A stretch of DNA of 8,645 nucleotides. It comes from Geodermatophilaceae bacterium (GTDB lineage Bacteria > Actinomycetota > Actinomycetes > Mycobacteriales > Geodermatophilaceae). The DNA is taken from assembly GCA_013814015.1 (NCBI GenBank), contig JACCQS010000124.1:1-8645 (forward strand). The letters run 5' to 3'. A program made the position numbers and the translations under genes. The notes beneath the pieces were generated by a model. The model was not told where the DNA came from. It worked only from the letters and a program-made list of their open reading frames with translations, and searched no databases. This document shows, piece by piece, positions 1 to 6,776 of the stretch (within the stretch, counting starts at the first letter, position 1; each line of letters opens with the position of its first letter).

Positions 1-2
1 GT

Positions 3-31
3 GAGCCAGCCCGGACAGTCCGGGTGGGCTC
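3..31. terminator. Strong hairpin at left edge, possible terminator of an upstream gene
   Basis: The arms GAGCCAGCCCGGA (3-15) and TCCGGGTGGGCTC (19-31) pair over 13 positions with one mismatch and one G-T wobble, around a CAG loop. There is no T tract on either side. GC-rich hairpins without a U tail are commonly predicted as actinobacterial terminators. A TGA at 2-4 could be the stop of a plus-strand gene lying left of the window, but this cannot be confirmed. The terminator role and direction are inference. Confidence 0.4.
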
Positions 32-348
32 AGCAACGTGGTCACACCGCAAACCTACGGCCAGGGTCTGACATTTCCGGGGCGGTAAGCGGCTGCGGGA
101 GAATATGTTTCGAGCATCCTTGACCACACCCGTCACAGTGATCACACCACCACCGACACCGCCGGCCGACCTCGCATGCCGACCAAGAACCCAACTCCTC
201 GTTGCCGCCGTACTGAAGTTCTTCGGAACAGAACGCCAGCGAAGATGAAAAGCCGGACAACCACCTCGCGCCCGATTGCTGCGTCCTTCGCAACCTCGGA
301 CCTCGCGCTCAGCCTTCAGTGCGGGCGGTCTGAGAAACTTTCCGCATC
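32..348. other. Non-coding region upstream of the orphan parA
   Basis: I see no credible gene in these 317 bases. The one minus-strand reading frame here (42-293) is rich in Cys and Trp and resembles no family, as expected of a chance frame. An A/T-rich patch GAATATGTTT at 101-110 contains a TANNNT-type -10 (TATGTT, 104-109), but no convincing -35 lies 16-19 bp upstream. A perfect palindrome GTGATCAC lies at 138-145, and a small GTTC-TTCG-GAAC stem-loop at 218-229. The region probably holds the parA promoter and a leader of up to about 240 nt, but no element is certain. Confidence 0.5.
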
Positions 349-1122
349 ATGGCTCACGTCCTGGCTGTCGCGAACCAGAAGGGCGGCGTCGCCAAGACCA
401 CAACTGTCGCCTCCCTCGGGGTTGCTCTGCAGGAGCTCGGCAGGCGGGTGCTACTGGTCGACCTCGACCCGCAGGCTTGCCTGACGTTCTCCCTCGGTGT
501 GGACCCGGACACCCTGGCGATCTCGGTGCACGAGGTTCTGCTCGGTGACCTGGCAATCGGTGACGCGATAGTTGCCACCGCGGATGGTCCTTCGCTGTTG
601 CCGGCGACGATCGATCTGGCCACGACGGAGTCAATGCTCCTCACCCGGACCGGACGGGAGTATGCCCTTCGCACCGCTCTCACCGATCTGTCCTCCACTG
701 TGGACGAACCGTTCGATCATGTGATCATTGACTGCCCGCCATCGCTCGGTGTGCTGACGATCAACGGACTCACCGCGGCAACCGATCTGCTGATCCCGCT
801 CCAGTGCGAGACCCTGTCCCATCGCGGCGTCGGGCAGCTGCTGAACACGGTCAAGGACATCCAGCGGATGACCAATCCTGGACTGCATGTGCTGGGCGTC
901 CTGCCGACGCTCTACGACGCTCGCACCCTGCACTCGCGCGATGTCCTCGATGACGTCACGGATCGGTACGGGATATCCGTGCTCGATCCACCGATCGGGC
1001 GTTCCGTGCGCTTTGCAGAGGCACCGGCCGCCGGTCGATCAGTGCTGGCCACCGCCGGACGGACCAAGGGAGCGCAGGCCTATCGGCAGCACGCCGAGCG
1101 GATTGCCGCCCGAGCGGGTTAG
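349..1122 (+). CDS. Orphan ParA/Soj-family ATPase
   Basis: This 257-residue protein is a ParA/MinD-superfamily P-loop ATPase, a family that moves or positions cargo by ATP-dependent dimerisation on DNA or membrane. Visible motifs are the deviant Walker A KGGVAKT (residues 11-17, signature Lys11 and P-loop Lys16), Walker A' LLVDLDPQ (35-42) and Walker B HVIIDCPP (124-131). It is the length of a short ParA without an N-terminal DNA-binding domain. No parB, parS site or replication gene is nearby, so it is unlikely to be the main chromosome-segregation ParA. Its position beside the propeller and helicase genes matches M. tuberculosis Rv3213c, annotated as Soj/ParA-related. The ATG at 349 has only a weak, distant purine run (GAGAAA at 332-337) as ribosome-binding site; the start is kept because Walker A falls at the usual distance from it. 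The cargo is unknown. Confidence 0.93.
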   Translation: MAHVLAVANQKGGVAKTTTVASLGVALQELGRRVLLVDLDPQACLTFSLGVDPDTLAISVHEVLLGDLAIGDAIVATADGPSLLPATIDLATTESMLLTRTGREYALRTALTDLSSTVDEPFDHVIIDCPPSLGVLTINGLTAATDLLIPLQCETLSHRGVGQLLNTVKDIQRMTNPGLHVLGVLPTLYDARTLHSRDVLDDVTDRYGISVLDPPIGRSVRFAEAPAAGRSVLATAGRTKGAQAYRQHAERIAARAG

Positions 1123-1149
1123 CGCTGGCGGCGGGTGCAGGATTAAGAC

Positions 1150-1806
1150 ATGGCAACGCTACTGACCCAGGACGAACTCGGCCGAGCCCTCGACGCGCTC
1201 AGCGGCTGGCATTTTCATCGCGGTTCGATCCGTACGCACATCCAGGCTCCGAACTTCACCTCTGCGGTGGCGCTGGTCAGCCGGATCGCGGAGGTGGCCG
1301 AGGAGATGAACCACCATCCGGATCTCGACATCCGTTGGCGCAACGTCGATGTCGCGTTGGCTACTCACTCGGCTGGAGGTATCACCGAGCTGGACGTGAC
1401 TCAAGCGCACCGCATCGTCGAGCTTGCGGCCCAAGCCGGTGCCGAGGTTGCTGCGCCGGCCGAGCCGGGCGACGGAATCGAGATCGGTATCGACTGTATG
1501 GACCCCGCTGCCATCCGGGACTTCTGGCGGGTCGGGCTCGGGTTGTCCGAGAAGACCATGCCGGACGGCGCCGTCGACCTGGTGGTAAACAGCGAGGACT
1601 CGACGGGAGTCTGGTTCCAGCAGATGACCGAGCCACGGCCGCAGCGCAATCGCATCCACATCGACGTGTACGTGCCACGAGATCACGCCGAGGGACGGGT
1701 CGCAGCGGTCGTGGCAGCGGGCGGACGGCTGGTGACCGACGAACACGCGCCCAGTTGGTGGGTCCTGGCCGACGCCGAGGGCAACGAACTCTGCGTCTGC
1801 GTCTGA
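1150..1806 (+). CDS. PCD (DCoH-like) domain fused to a VOC/glyoxalase-like domain
   Basis: The 218-residue protein has two domains. Residues 1-95 resemble pterin-4a-carbinolamine dehydratase, which dehydrates 4a-hydroxytetrahydrobiopterin. The LSGW motif (17-20), EEMNHHP (51-57), W63, H73 and D82 fit the family signature, and His55, His56 and His73 keep the spacing of the three catalytic histidines (61, 62 and 79 in the mammalian enzyme). Residues about 108-218 form a vicinal-oxygen-chelate fold resembling glyoxalase and bleomycin-resistance proteins, with the repeated beta-alpha-beta-beta-beta pattern and a DAEGNELCV end. The ATG is preceded by AGGA (1139-1142) with 7 nt spacing. It lies 27 nt after parA on the same strand and is probably cotranscribed with it. 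Actinobacteria usually lack an obvious biopterin-dependent hydroxylase, so the true substrate is open. Domain assignment is firm; the reaction is inferred. Confidence 0.88.
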   Translation: MATLLTQDELGRALDALSGWHFHRGSIRTHIQAPNFTSAVALVSRIAEVAEEMNHHPDLDIRWRNVDVALATHSAGGITELDVTQAHRIVELAAQAGAEVAAPAEPGDGIEIGIDCMDPAAIRDFWRVGLGLSEKTMPDGAVDLVVNSEDSTGVWFQQMTEPRPQRNRIHIDVYVPRDHAEGRVAAVVAAGGRLVTDEHAPSWWVLADAEGNELCVCV

Positions 1807-1812
1807 GCCCGT

Positions 1813-3000
1813 TCAGCCGTACGCGACCAGAGCCTGTCCAGTGACCGCGATCAGAGCCGACCCCGTTTGCTCGATGCGAATCAGATCGTCGGTGCCAGCG
1901 GGCTGTGCGGCAGTATCGCCGGTGACGACTGAGCGGGTGATCTCCTGCCCGGTCAACGGATTTCGGGTCACGAAGGCACCGGCCTCGGGTACGACCACGC
2001 CGAGGTCGCCGTCGGCCGGTAGTCCGCTGGCCGCGACGCTCCACAGTTGAGCACCGGTGACCGGATCGATGGCGTAGAGCCGGCCCGCGACGTGCACCAG
2101 CGGAACTCCTCCTCCGCCGGGCTGCCCGGCGAACATGCTGGCGGCTGTCTCGCTGCGCGCAGAATCGGTGACCACAGTGGACAGTTCGCTACCGTCACGA
2201 GCGCTCAGAATCGTGAGTTGTTGTCCAGCAAGGAGACTGATCACGCCGTCGGCACCAAGAACGATGACCTCACCCGGTGGTGGCGCCACCCGCCATTGCT
2301 GGTCTCCACTGTCGAGGGCAAATGCGGCCAGCCAGGTCGTCCCGGTCCTGCAGCGCTCCAGGACGACCACGCCATTGATACCGATGCCGATACTGGACAA
2401 CTCGCAGCCCTGCGGGGGGTTGTACCGCCACCGGATGGAGTTCCCGACCGCGTCGAGGACCGCGATGCCGCCCGGTGTAGCTGCCAGGGCGGTGGTACCG
2501 GATCCGAGCAGGCTCAGCCCGTCGCTGAAGCCGACGTTGCGATACCACCGGCGTACGCCCGTGCCGGCCTCCAACGCGACCGCCTCGTTGCACCGGCCGG
2601 TCGTCCGGTAGATGGCGACCACGACATCGTCGAGGACGGTGAGGTCGCACATCGTCGCGTTGGAGCGCAGATAGTGCCAGCGTTCCTCACCGGTCAGCGG
2701 ATCGAGCCCGCGTACGCCTCGCTCGCTCGAAGTGATCACCGTGCCGCTGGCCACCGTCTGCTGGTCGTCGGTCCGTTGGTCGTCGTCGGCCGGATCCGTC
2801 GACCAGAGCGCCTCCAGTTGCGTGGCCAGCGGCTCGCTCGAGCCCTCGGGTGGGCCGGCAGCGGTTCGTACATCGGTCTTGGCGGCGTCACTGTTCACAG
2901 CCAGGATCACGCCCGCAACCAGGGCGATCACCAATCCGCCCAGCCAGCCCAGGGCCGGCCAGGATGGACGCCGCAGGGTACGGGGAAGGACCCGACTCAT
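1813..3000 (-). CDS. Membrane-anchored PQQ-like beta-propeller protein
   Basis: The 395-residue protein has a basic N-terminus, one membrane helix (about residues 17-35, GWLGGLVIALVAGVILAV), a linker of about 30 residues and an extracytoplasmic propeller. Blade signatures of the PQQ-repeat type recur: GLDPLTGEERWHY (98-110), ALEAGTGVRRWYR (142-154), VLDAVGNSIRWRY (181-193), ALDSGDQQWRV (228-238) and AIDPVTGAQLWSV (310-322). Such propellers are often protein scaffolds rather than quinoprotein enzymes, and no dehydrogenase domain is present. Four cysteines (118, 137, 199, 217) could form disulfides outside the membrane. The start lies 21 nt after the helicase stop, in the same frame, and lacks a Shine-Dalgarno sequence, so translation probably depends on coupling to the helicase. 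It corresponds in position to Rv3212 of M. tuberculosis. The function is unknown; a role in envelope assembly or sensing is conjecture. Confidence 0.88.
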   Translation of the reverse strand: MSRVLPRTLRRPSWPALGWLGGLVIALVAGVILAVNSDAAKTDVRTAAGPPEGSSEPLATQLEALWSTDPADDDQRTDDQQTVASGTVITSSERGVRGLDPLTGEERWHYLRSNATMCDLTVLDDVVVAIYRTTGRCNEAVALEAGTGVRRWYRNVGFSDGLSLLGSGTTALAATPGGIAVLDAVGNSIRWRYNPPQGCELSSIGIGINGVVVLERCRTGTTWLAAFALDSGDQQWRVAPPPGEVIVLGADGVISLLAGQQLTILSARDGSELSTVVTDSARSETAASMFAGQPGGGGVPLVHVAGRLYAIDPVTGAQLWSVAASGLPADGDLGVVVPEAGAFVTRNPLTGQEITRSVVTGDTAAQPAGTDDLIRIEQTGSALIAVTGQALVAYG

Positions 3001-3021
3001 GTCAGGAAGAACGACGAGGTG

Positions 3022-4851
3022 TCAGTCCGCGGCCTGCGCGGGACGGCGCCGGCGGTTGCGCGAGCCGGACGTACCGGACGTACCGGACGTACCGGACGTA
3101 CCGGTCGCGCCAGAGGCGCTCGTTGCACCCGAGCCCTGGACGTTGGCTGGGCCGGCCTCGCCTCGGGTACCCGTGGCGCCCTCGGCGTTGACCGACACGC
3201 CACCACGGGTTCGGCTGCGCGAGCGTGAACGACGCGGGCGTCTGGCCGGCTCGTCTCCGGTGGCCTGTTGTTCATCCGAGGAACGACCTTCCCGGCGTGA
3301 GCCGCCCTGTCCGCGGCCACCGCCGCCGGCGAAGCGTTCCGAGGCCGCTGGGTTGCTTCTGCCGGCCGAGCCGGCGGAATTGCCCCGGCCAGCCGAGCCG
3401 CCCGAGCCGGACCGTCCGCCCGCGCGGCCTGGACCTCCGGAGCCGCTGCGCCCACGTCCGGTCTCCCCGAGATCCTCGACTCGCTCGGCGGACAGGCCCT
3501 CCCGGGTGCGGGCCGAGCGAGGCAACCGACCGGTGGCCGAGGCCGGGATTCCGAGGTCGGTGTAGTAGTGCTCGGAGGTGGAATATGTCTCCGGCGGGTT
3601 GTGGAAGGGCAGTTCGAGCGCGGTGTTGATCAGGCTCCAGCGCGGCAGGTCGTCCCAGTCAACGTAGGTGACGGCGATGCCCTTCCCACCGGCCCGTCCG
3701 GTGCGTCCGATCCGGTGCAGGTAGGTCTTCTCGTCCTCGGGGCACTGGTAGTTCACGACATGGCTGACGCCGGTGACGTCGATGCCACGGGCTGCGACGT
3801 CGGTGGCGACCAGGACGTCGACCTTGCCTGACCGGAAGGCGCGCAGGGCCTGCTCACGGGCACCCTGACCCAGGTCGCCGTGCACGGCCGCGGCTGCGAA
3901 ACCCCGGTCGACGAGTTCGTCGGCGACCTTCTGGGCGGTTCGCTTGGTCCGGCAGAAGACCATGGTCAGGCTGCGGTCGGTGGCCTGCAGCAGACGAGCG
4001 AGCAGTTCGTGCTTGTCCAGATTGTGCGCCCGGTAGACGTACTGGGTGGTGTCCGGGACGGTTGAGCCCTCGTCGTTGCCGTGAGCGCGAATATGCGTCG
4101 GCTGAGTCATGAACTGCCGGGCCAGGGTGACGATCGGGCCGGGCATGGTCGCGGAGAACAACATCGTCTGCCGCTGGGTCGGGACCATGCTCAGGACGCG
4201 CTGGATGTCGGGCAGGAAGCCCAGGTCCAGCATCTCGTCGGCCTCGTCCAGGACCAGCACGCTGACCTGACCCAGCAGGAGATGACGCTGTTCGGCAAGA
4301 TCCAGGAGCCGGCCGGGCGTACCGACGACGATCTCCACGCCCTTGCGCAGCGCCTCGATCTGCGGCTCGTACGCGCGGCCGCCGTAGATCGCCTGGACGC
4401 GCATTCCGCGTTTGGAGCCAGCGGTGGCCAGGTCCCGGGCGACCTGGACGCACAATTCCCGGGTGGGTACGACGACCAGGGCCTGCGGCAAGCCGTCGGC
4501 CCCCTCGGAGGTGTTGGTCAGTCGCTGCAGCATCGGTACGCCGAAGCCCAATGTCTTACCGGTGCCGGTACGCGCCTGACCGATCAGATCGTGGCCGGCC
4601 AGGGCGATCGGAAGGGTGAGCTCCTGGATGGCGAAGGTGCGGGTGATGCCGACCTCTGCCAACGCCGTGGTGATGTCGGGATGGACGGAGAAGTCGGTGA
4701 ACAGCGGCGCGGTCTCCTCGACCGGCGCGCGGGCGGCGAGTTCCTCGGCCGGCAGGACCTCGGGGGCTCCCTCGGTGGCGTGCTCGAGGGCAACCGCCTC
4801 CTCATGAGTCAGGTGATGGGTGTTCTCGAGTCGGGTCTCGGGATTGGTCAG
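3022..4851 (-). CDS. DEAD-box ATP-dependent RNA helicase, RhlE/DeaD-like
   Basis: All DEAD-box motifs are present (numbering from the CTG start, 609 aa): Q motif TFAIQ (72-76), motif I ARTGTGKT (93-100), Ia PTREL (129-133), Ib TPGR (178-181), II DEAD (202-205), III SAT (233-235), V ATDVAARGIDV (349-359) and VI HRIGRTGRAG (379-388). It should unwind RNA duplexes in the cytoplasm, in ribosome assembly or mRNA turnover. Residues about 450-609 are a basic, disordered Gly/Ser/Arg tail with an RS run (RRSRSRSRTRGG, 540-551) and four GTS repeats (585-596 region). An upstream GTG at 4995 would add 48 residues, but those codons have low GC3 (28/48) and no Shine-Dalgarno. The CTG at 4851 has GAGG 8 nt upstream, and GC3 rises immediately after it. 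There is no ATG, GTG or TTG between them that would serve better. Helicase identity is certain; the start is a reasoned choice. Confidence 0.93.
   Translation of the reverse strand: MTNPETRLENTHHLTHEEAVALEHATEGAPEVLPAEELAARAPVEETAPLFTDFSVHPDITTALAEVGITRTFAIQELTLPIALAGHDLIGQARTGTGKTLGFGVPMLQRLTNTSEGADGLPQALVVVPTRELCVQVARDLATAGSKRGMRVQAIYGGRAYEPQIEALRKGVEIVVGTPGRLLDLAEQRHLLLGQVSVLVLDEADEMLDLGFLPDIQRVLSMVPTQRQTMLFSATMPGPIVTLARQFMTQPTHIRAHGNDEGSTVPDTTQYVYRAHNLDKHELLARLLQATDRSLTMVFCRTKRTAQKVADELVDRGFAAAAVHGDLGQGAREQALRAFRSGKVDVLVATDVAARGIDVTGVSHVVNYQCPEDEKTYLHRIGRTGRAGGKGIAVTYVDWDDLPRWSLINTALELPFHNPPETYSTSEHYYTDLGIPASATGRLPRSARTREGLSAERVEDLGETGRGRSGSGGPGRAGGRSGSGGSAGRGNSAGSAGRSNPAASERFAGGGGRGQGGSRREGRSSDEQQATGDEPARRPRRSRSRSRTRGGVSVNAEGATGTRGEAGPANVQGSGATSASGATGTSGTSGTSGTSGSRNRRRRPAQAAD
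3067..3102. repeat. Four perfect 9-bp tandem repeats inside the helicase tail
   Basis: The unit GGACGTACC occurs four times without mismatch and is followed by a degenerate copy (GGTCGCGCC, 3103-3111). On the minus strand each unit is GGT-ACG-TCC and encodes Gly-Thr-Ser in phase with the helicase. Gain or loss of units would change tail length without a frameshift. Confidence 0.9.
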
Positions 4852-5040
4852 TGCTCTCGCCTCGTCACTACGTCGTGCGAATTCCGCTCGCGCCGACGTC
4901 CCGGGGGGCGATCGCAGCAAACGAGGTCGAGTCGGAACTCGAAACTCGGGATTGTGACCGCGCAGGCGCGTTCTCCGATTGCCGGAGTGCACCACAAAAG
5001 GCGTTGACGCACAGATACGCGAGTCGTGGTCCGACCCGCC
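4852..5040 (-). promoter_or_regulatory. Structured leader of the helicase mRNA
   Basis: If translation starts at the CTG, about 190 nt separate it from the predicted transcription start. On the minus strand this leader can form CTCCG-GCAAT-CGGAG (4987-4973), TCGAGT-TCCG-ACTCGA (4942-4927) and ACGTCG with CGACGT closing an 18-nt interior that has its own short stem (4899-4870). The last hairpin ends about 6 nt before the GAGG ribosome-binding site (4863-4860). Long structured leaders are known on cold-induced DEAD-box helicase genes such as E. coli deaD (csdA); the same role here is inference. GC-rich DNA forms small stems by chance, so the structure needs covariation support. Confidence 0.4.
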
Positions 5041-5043
5041 ATC

Positions 5044-5054
5044 GCTAGTCTAGC
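5044..5054. promoter_or_regulatory. Symmetric divergent -10 region
   Basis: GCTAG-T-CTAGC is an inverted repeat about one base pair. It contains a TANNNT -10 on each strand: TAGTCT (5046-5051, plus) toward the ferritin-like gene and TAGACT (5052-5047, minus) toward the helicase. No good -35 lies 16-19 bp from either, which is tolerated by many actinobacterial promoters. Predicted starts near 5058 (plus) and 5040 (minus) fit the two genes. Confidence 0.4.
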
Positions 5055-5092
5055 TCAACTGATCATTCGGGCCGCCCGTTCATGGCTCAACT
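5053..5092. repeat. Paired GCTCAACT direct repeats in the divergent promoter region
   Basis: GCTCAACT occurs at 5053-5060 and 5085-5092, each preceded by T and a purine, with starts 32 bp apart, which is about three helical turns. Between them lie TGATCA (5060-5065) and the inverted repeat CGGGC-C-GCCCG (5068-5078). The spacing would place two bound proteins on one face of the helix, so this may be an operator. No known regulator motif was recognised. Confidence 0.4.
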
Positions 5093-5128
5093 CACAACGT
5101 GTCGCCGCGCATGGGAGAATCCAGGCTC

Positions 5129-5791
5129 GTGCCCAGAAAGGTGACAAGGCTGACGGACAACGCGGTCATCGACTTGCTCGGAGTCCTGGCCTACGGCGAA
5201 CTGACGGCCTTCGATCGGCTGGCCGAAGACGCGCGGATGGCACCGACCACAGCGGGTCGGGCAGCGCTGGCCAGGATGGCCGCGGCCGAGATCGGGCACT
5301 TCGGCCTCCTCTGTGACCGGTTGACCGAACTCGACGCCGATCCGGAAAAGGCGATGTCCCCGTTCACGGCCCCGATCGACGCCTTCCACGACGGCACGCG
5401 GCCGAGCACCTGGCTCGAGAGCCTGGTCAAGGCCTACGTCGGGGACGGCCTGGCTGCGGACTTCTATCGCGAGGTAGCGAACTTTCTCGACGAGTCGACC
5501 AGAAGTCTGGTGCTGTCGGTGCTGGCCGACACGGGGCACGCCTCCTTCGCCGTACGAGAAGTGCGAGCAGGCATTCGGGCCGACCCGGCCATCGGTGGCC
5601 GGCTTGCGCTGTGGGCCCGGCGCCTGGTGGGGGAGGCGCTGACTCAGTCCCAGCGGGTCATCGCAGAGCGGGACCAGTTGGCCGACCTGCTGATCACCGG
5701 AACCGGCGACCTGGCCGGTGTCGCCGAGCTCCTCAAGCGGATCACCTCGGCGCACACGCAGCGGATGAGTCAGCTGGGGCTGAGTTCGTGA
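5129..5791 (+). CDS. Ferritin-like fold protein, MiaE-like
   Basis: The 220-residue all-helical protein resembles the ferritin-like group that includes the tRNA hydroxylase MiaE, whose members carry a di-iron site in a four-helix bundle. Possible ligands are Glu24 in YGELTAF, ExxH in EIGHF (Glu54, His57), Glu115 in the third helix (DFYREVANF) and DxxH in LADTGHASF (Asp134, His137). The last motif has Asp where di-iron enzymes usually have Glu, so catalysis is uncertain. Start choice: GTG at 5099 and ATG at 5111 lack a ribosome-binding site, whereas GTG at 5129 has GGGAGA (5113-5118) upstream. It is divergent from the helicase and 31 nt ahead of the metallopeptidase, with which it probably forms an operon. 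The position matches Rv3210c of M. tuberculosis. A role in RNA modification would fit the neighbouring helicase but is inference. Confidence 0.8.
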   Translation: MPRKVTRLTDNAVIDLLGVLAYGELTAFDRLAEDARMAPTTAGRAALARMAAAEIGHFGLLCDRLTELDADPEKAMSPFTAPIDAFHDGTRPSTWLESLVKAYVGDGLAADFYREVANFLDESTRSLVLSVLADTGHASFAVREVRAGIRADPAIGGRLALWARRLVGEALTQSQRVIAERDQLADLLITGTGDLAGVAELLKRITSAHTQRMSQLGLSS

Positions 5792-5822
5792 CAGAGGCAA
5801 CCGATCTCGTGGCAGGAGCTGC

Positions 5823-6716
5823 ATGACGTTCAGCGAAGGCGTACGGATCGATCCGGGGCGGGAGAGCGGTGGCCGTGGGGGCGGCCGACGTGGCGGTATC
5901 GCAGTAGGCGGCGGCGGTGGGCTGATCGTCGTGGTGCTCGCGCTGATCTTCGGCTTCAATCCCGGTGACATTCTCGGCGGCGGCGACACCGGCACGCAGG
6001 GTCAGACCCAGGGCGACGACGCGTTCGCCGAGTGCACCAGCGCCGAGGCGGCAAACACCAACATCGACTGCCGAATCATCGCCACGGCCGAGAGTCTCGA
6101 TGCCGTCTGGGAACGGCTGTTGCCCGACAGCGGCGGCCCCGCCTACGTCCAACCGGGCCTGGACATCTTCGCGGGCTCGGTGAGCACCGGATGCGGAGGT
6201 GCGACCAGCGCGACGGGGCCGTTCTACTGCCCGGCTGACCAGACCGCGTATTTCGACTCGGAGTTCTTCGATCTGTTGGAGACGCAGTACGGGGCAAACG
6301 GCGGCCCGCTGGCCCAGGAGTACGTCGTCGCCCACGAGTTCGGCCACCACATCGAGAACCAGCTGGGCCTGCTCAACCGGGCACAGCAGGATCCGCAGGG
6401 ACCGGAGTCCGGAGGCGTACGGGTCGAGCTGATGGCCGACTGCCTGGCCGGGATCTGGGCCAAGAACGCGACCACGGTGCCGGACCCGGACAGCGGTACG
6501 CCGTTCCTGGCCCCGCTCACCGAGCAGGACATCAACGACGCGCTGTCAGCGGCGTCCGCGGTCGGCGACGATCGGATCCAGTCGTCGCAGGGTGGTCAGG
6601 TCAACCCGGAGGCCTTCACCCACGGGACTTCCGAGCAGCGCCAGCGCTGGTTCATGATCGGATTCGAGCAGGGGTCGGTCGATGCCTGCAACACCTTCGA
6701 GACTAACGACCTGTAA
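5823..6716 (+). CDS. ypfJ: Neutral zinc metallopeptidase, YpfJ family, membrane-anchored
   Basis: The 297-residue protein has a short Gly/Arg-rich cytoplasmic head, one membrane helix (about residues 26-45, followed by FNPGDILGGG) and an extracytoplasmic peptidase domain. The catalytic motif is HEFGH (171-175), with His171 and His175 as zinc ligands and Glu172 as general base. Glu202 in VELMADCLAGIWA is the likely third ligand, matching the family's ELxAD motif. The C-terminal HGTSEQRQRWFMIG (267-280) is also typical. Cysteines 71, 83, 124, 136, 207 and 289 could form disulfides. The ATG is preceded by AGGAG (5814-5818). It lies 31 nt after the ferritin-like gene and is probably cotranscribed. 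Family substrates are unknown. The gene symbol is used as a family name only. Confidence 0.9.
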   Translation: MTFSEGVRIDPGRESGGRGGGRRGGIAVGGGGGLIVVVLALIFGFNPGDILGGGDTGTQGQTQGDDAFAECTSAEAANTNIDCRIIATAESLDAVWERLLPDSGGPAYVQPGLDIFAGSVSTGCGGATSATGPFYCPADQTAYFDSEFFDLLETQYGANGGPLAQEYVVAHEFGHHIENQLGLLNRAQQDPQGPESGGVRVELMADCLAGIWAKNATTVPDPDSGTPFLAPLTEQDINDALSAASAVGDDRIQSSQGGQVNPEAFTHGTSEQRQRWFMIGFEQGSVDACNTFETNDL

Positions 6717-6776
6717 GGGCTTGGGCGAGGCCTCCACCCTGGCGCTCATGATCATCAGGCCGCTCAGGTGGGTCGA

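Noticed and set aside
106..121. A possible parS site near the orphan parA, beginning TGTTTC
   Set aside because: Only the left half of the TGTTTCACGTGAAACA consensus matches; the right half is absent, and no parB is nearby.
126..149. A CRP-like operator around GTGATCAC and TCACA
   Set aside because: Only one half-site fits TGTGA-N6-TCACA; the other half is too divergent.
42..293. A minus-strand 83-codon frame upstream of parA
   Set aside because: Unusual Cys and Trp content, no recognisable domain and no ribosome-binding site argue against a gene.
2047..3228. A 393-codon plus-strand open frame opposite the propeller gene, and another at 4081-5007 opposite the helicase
   Set aside because: Both mirror well-supported genes and their products match no family. 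They are shadows of the high third-position GC.
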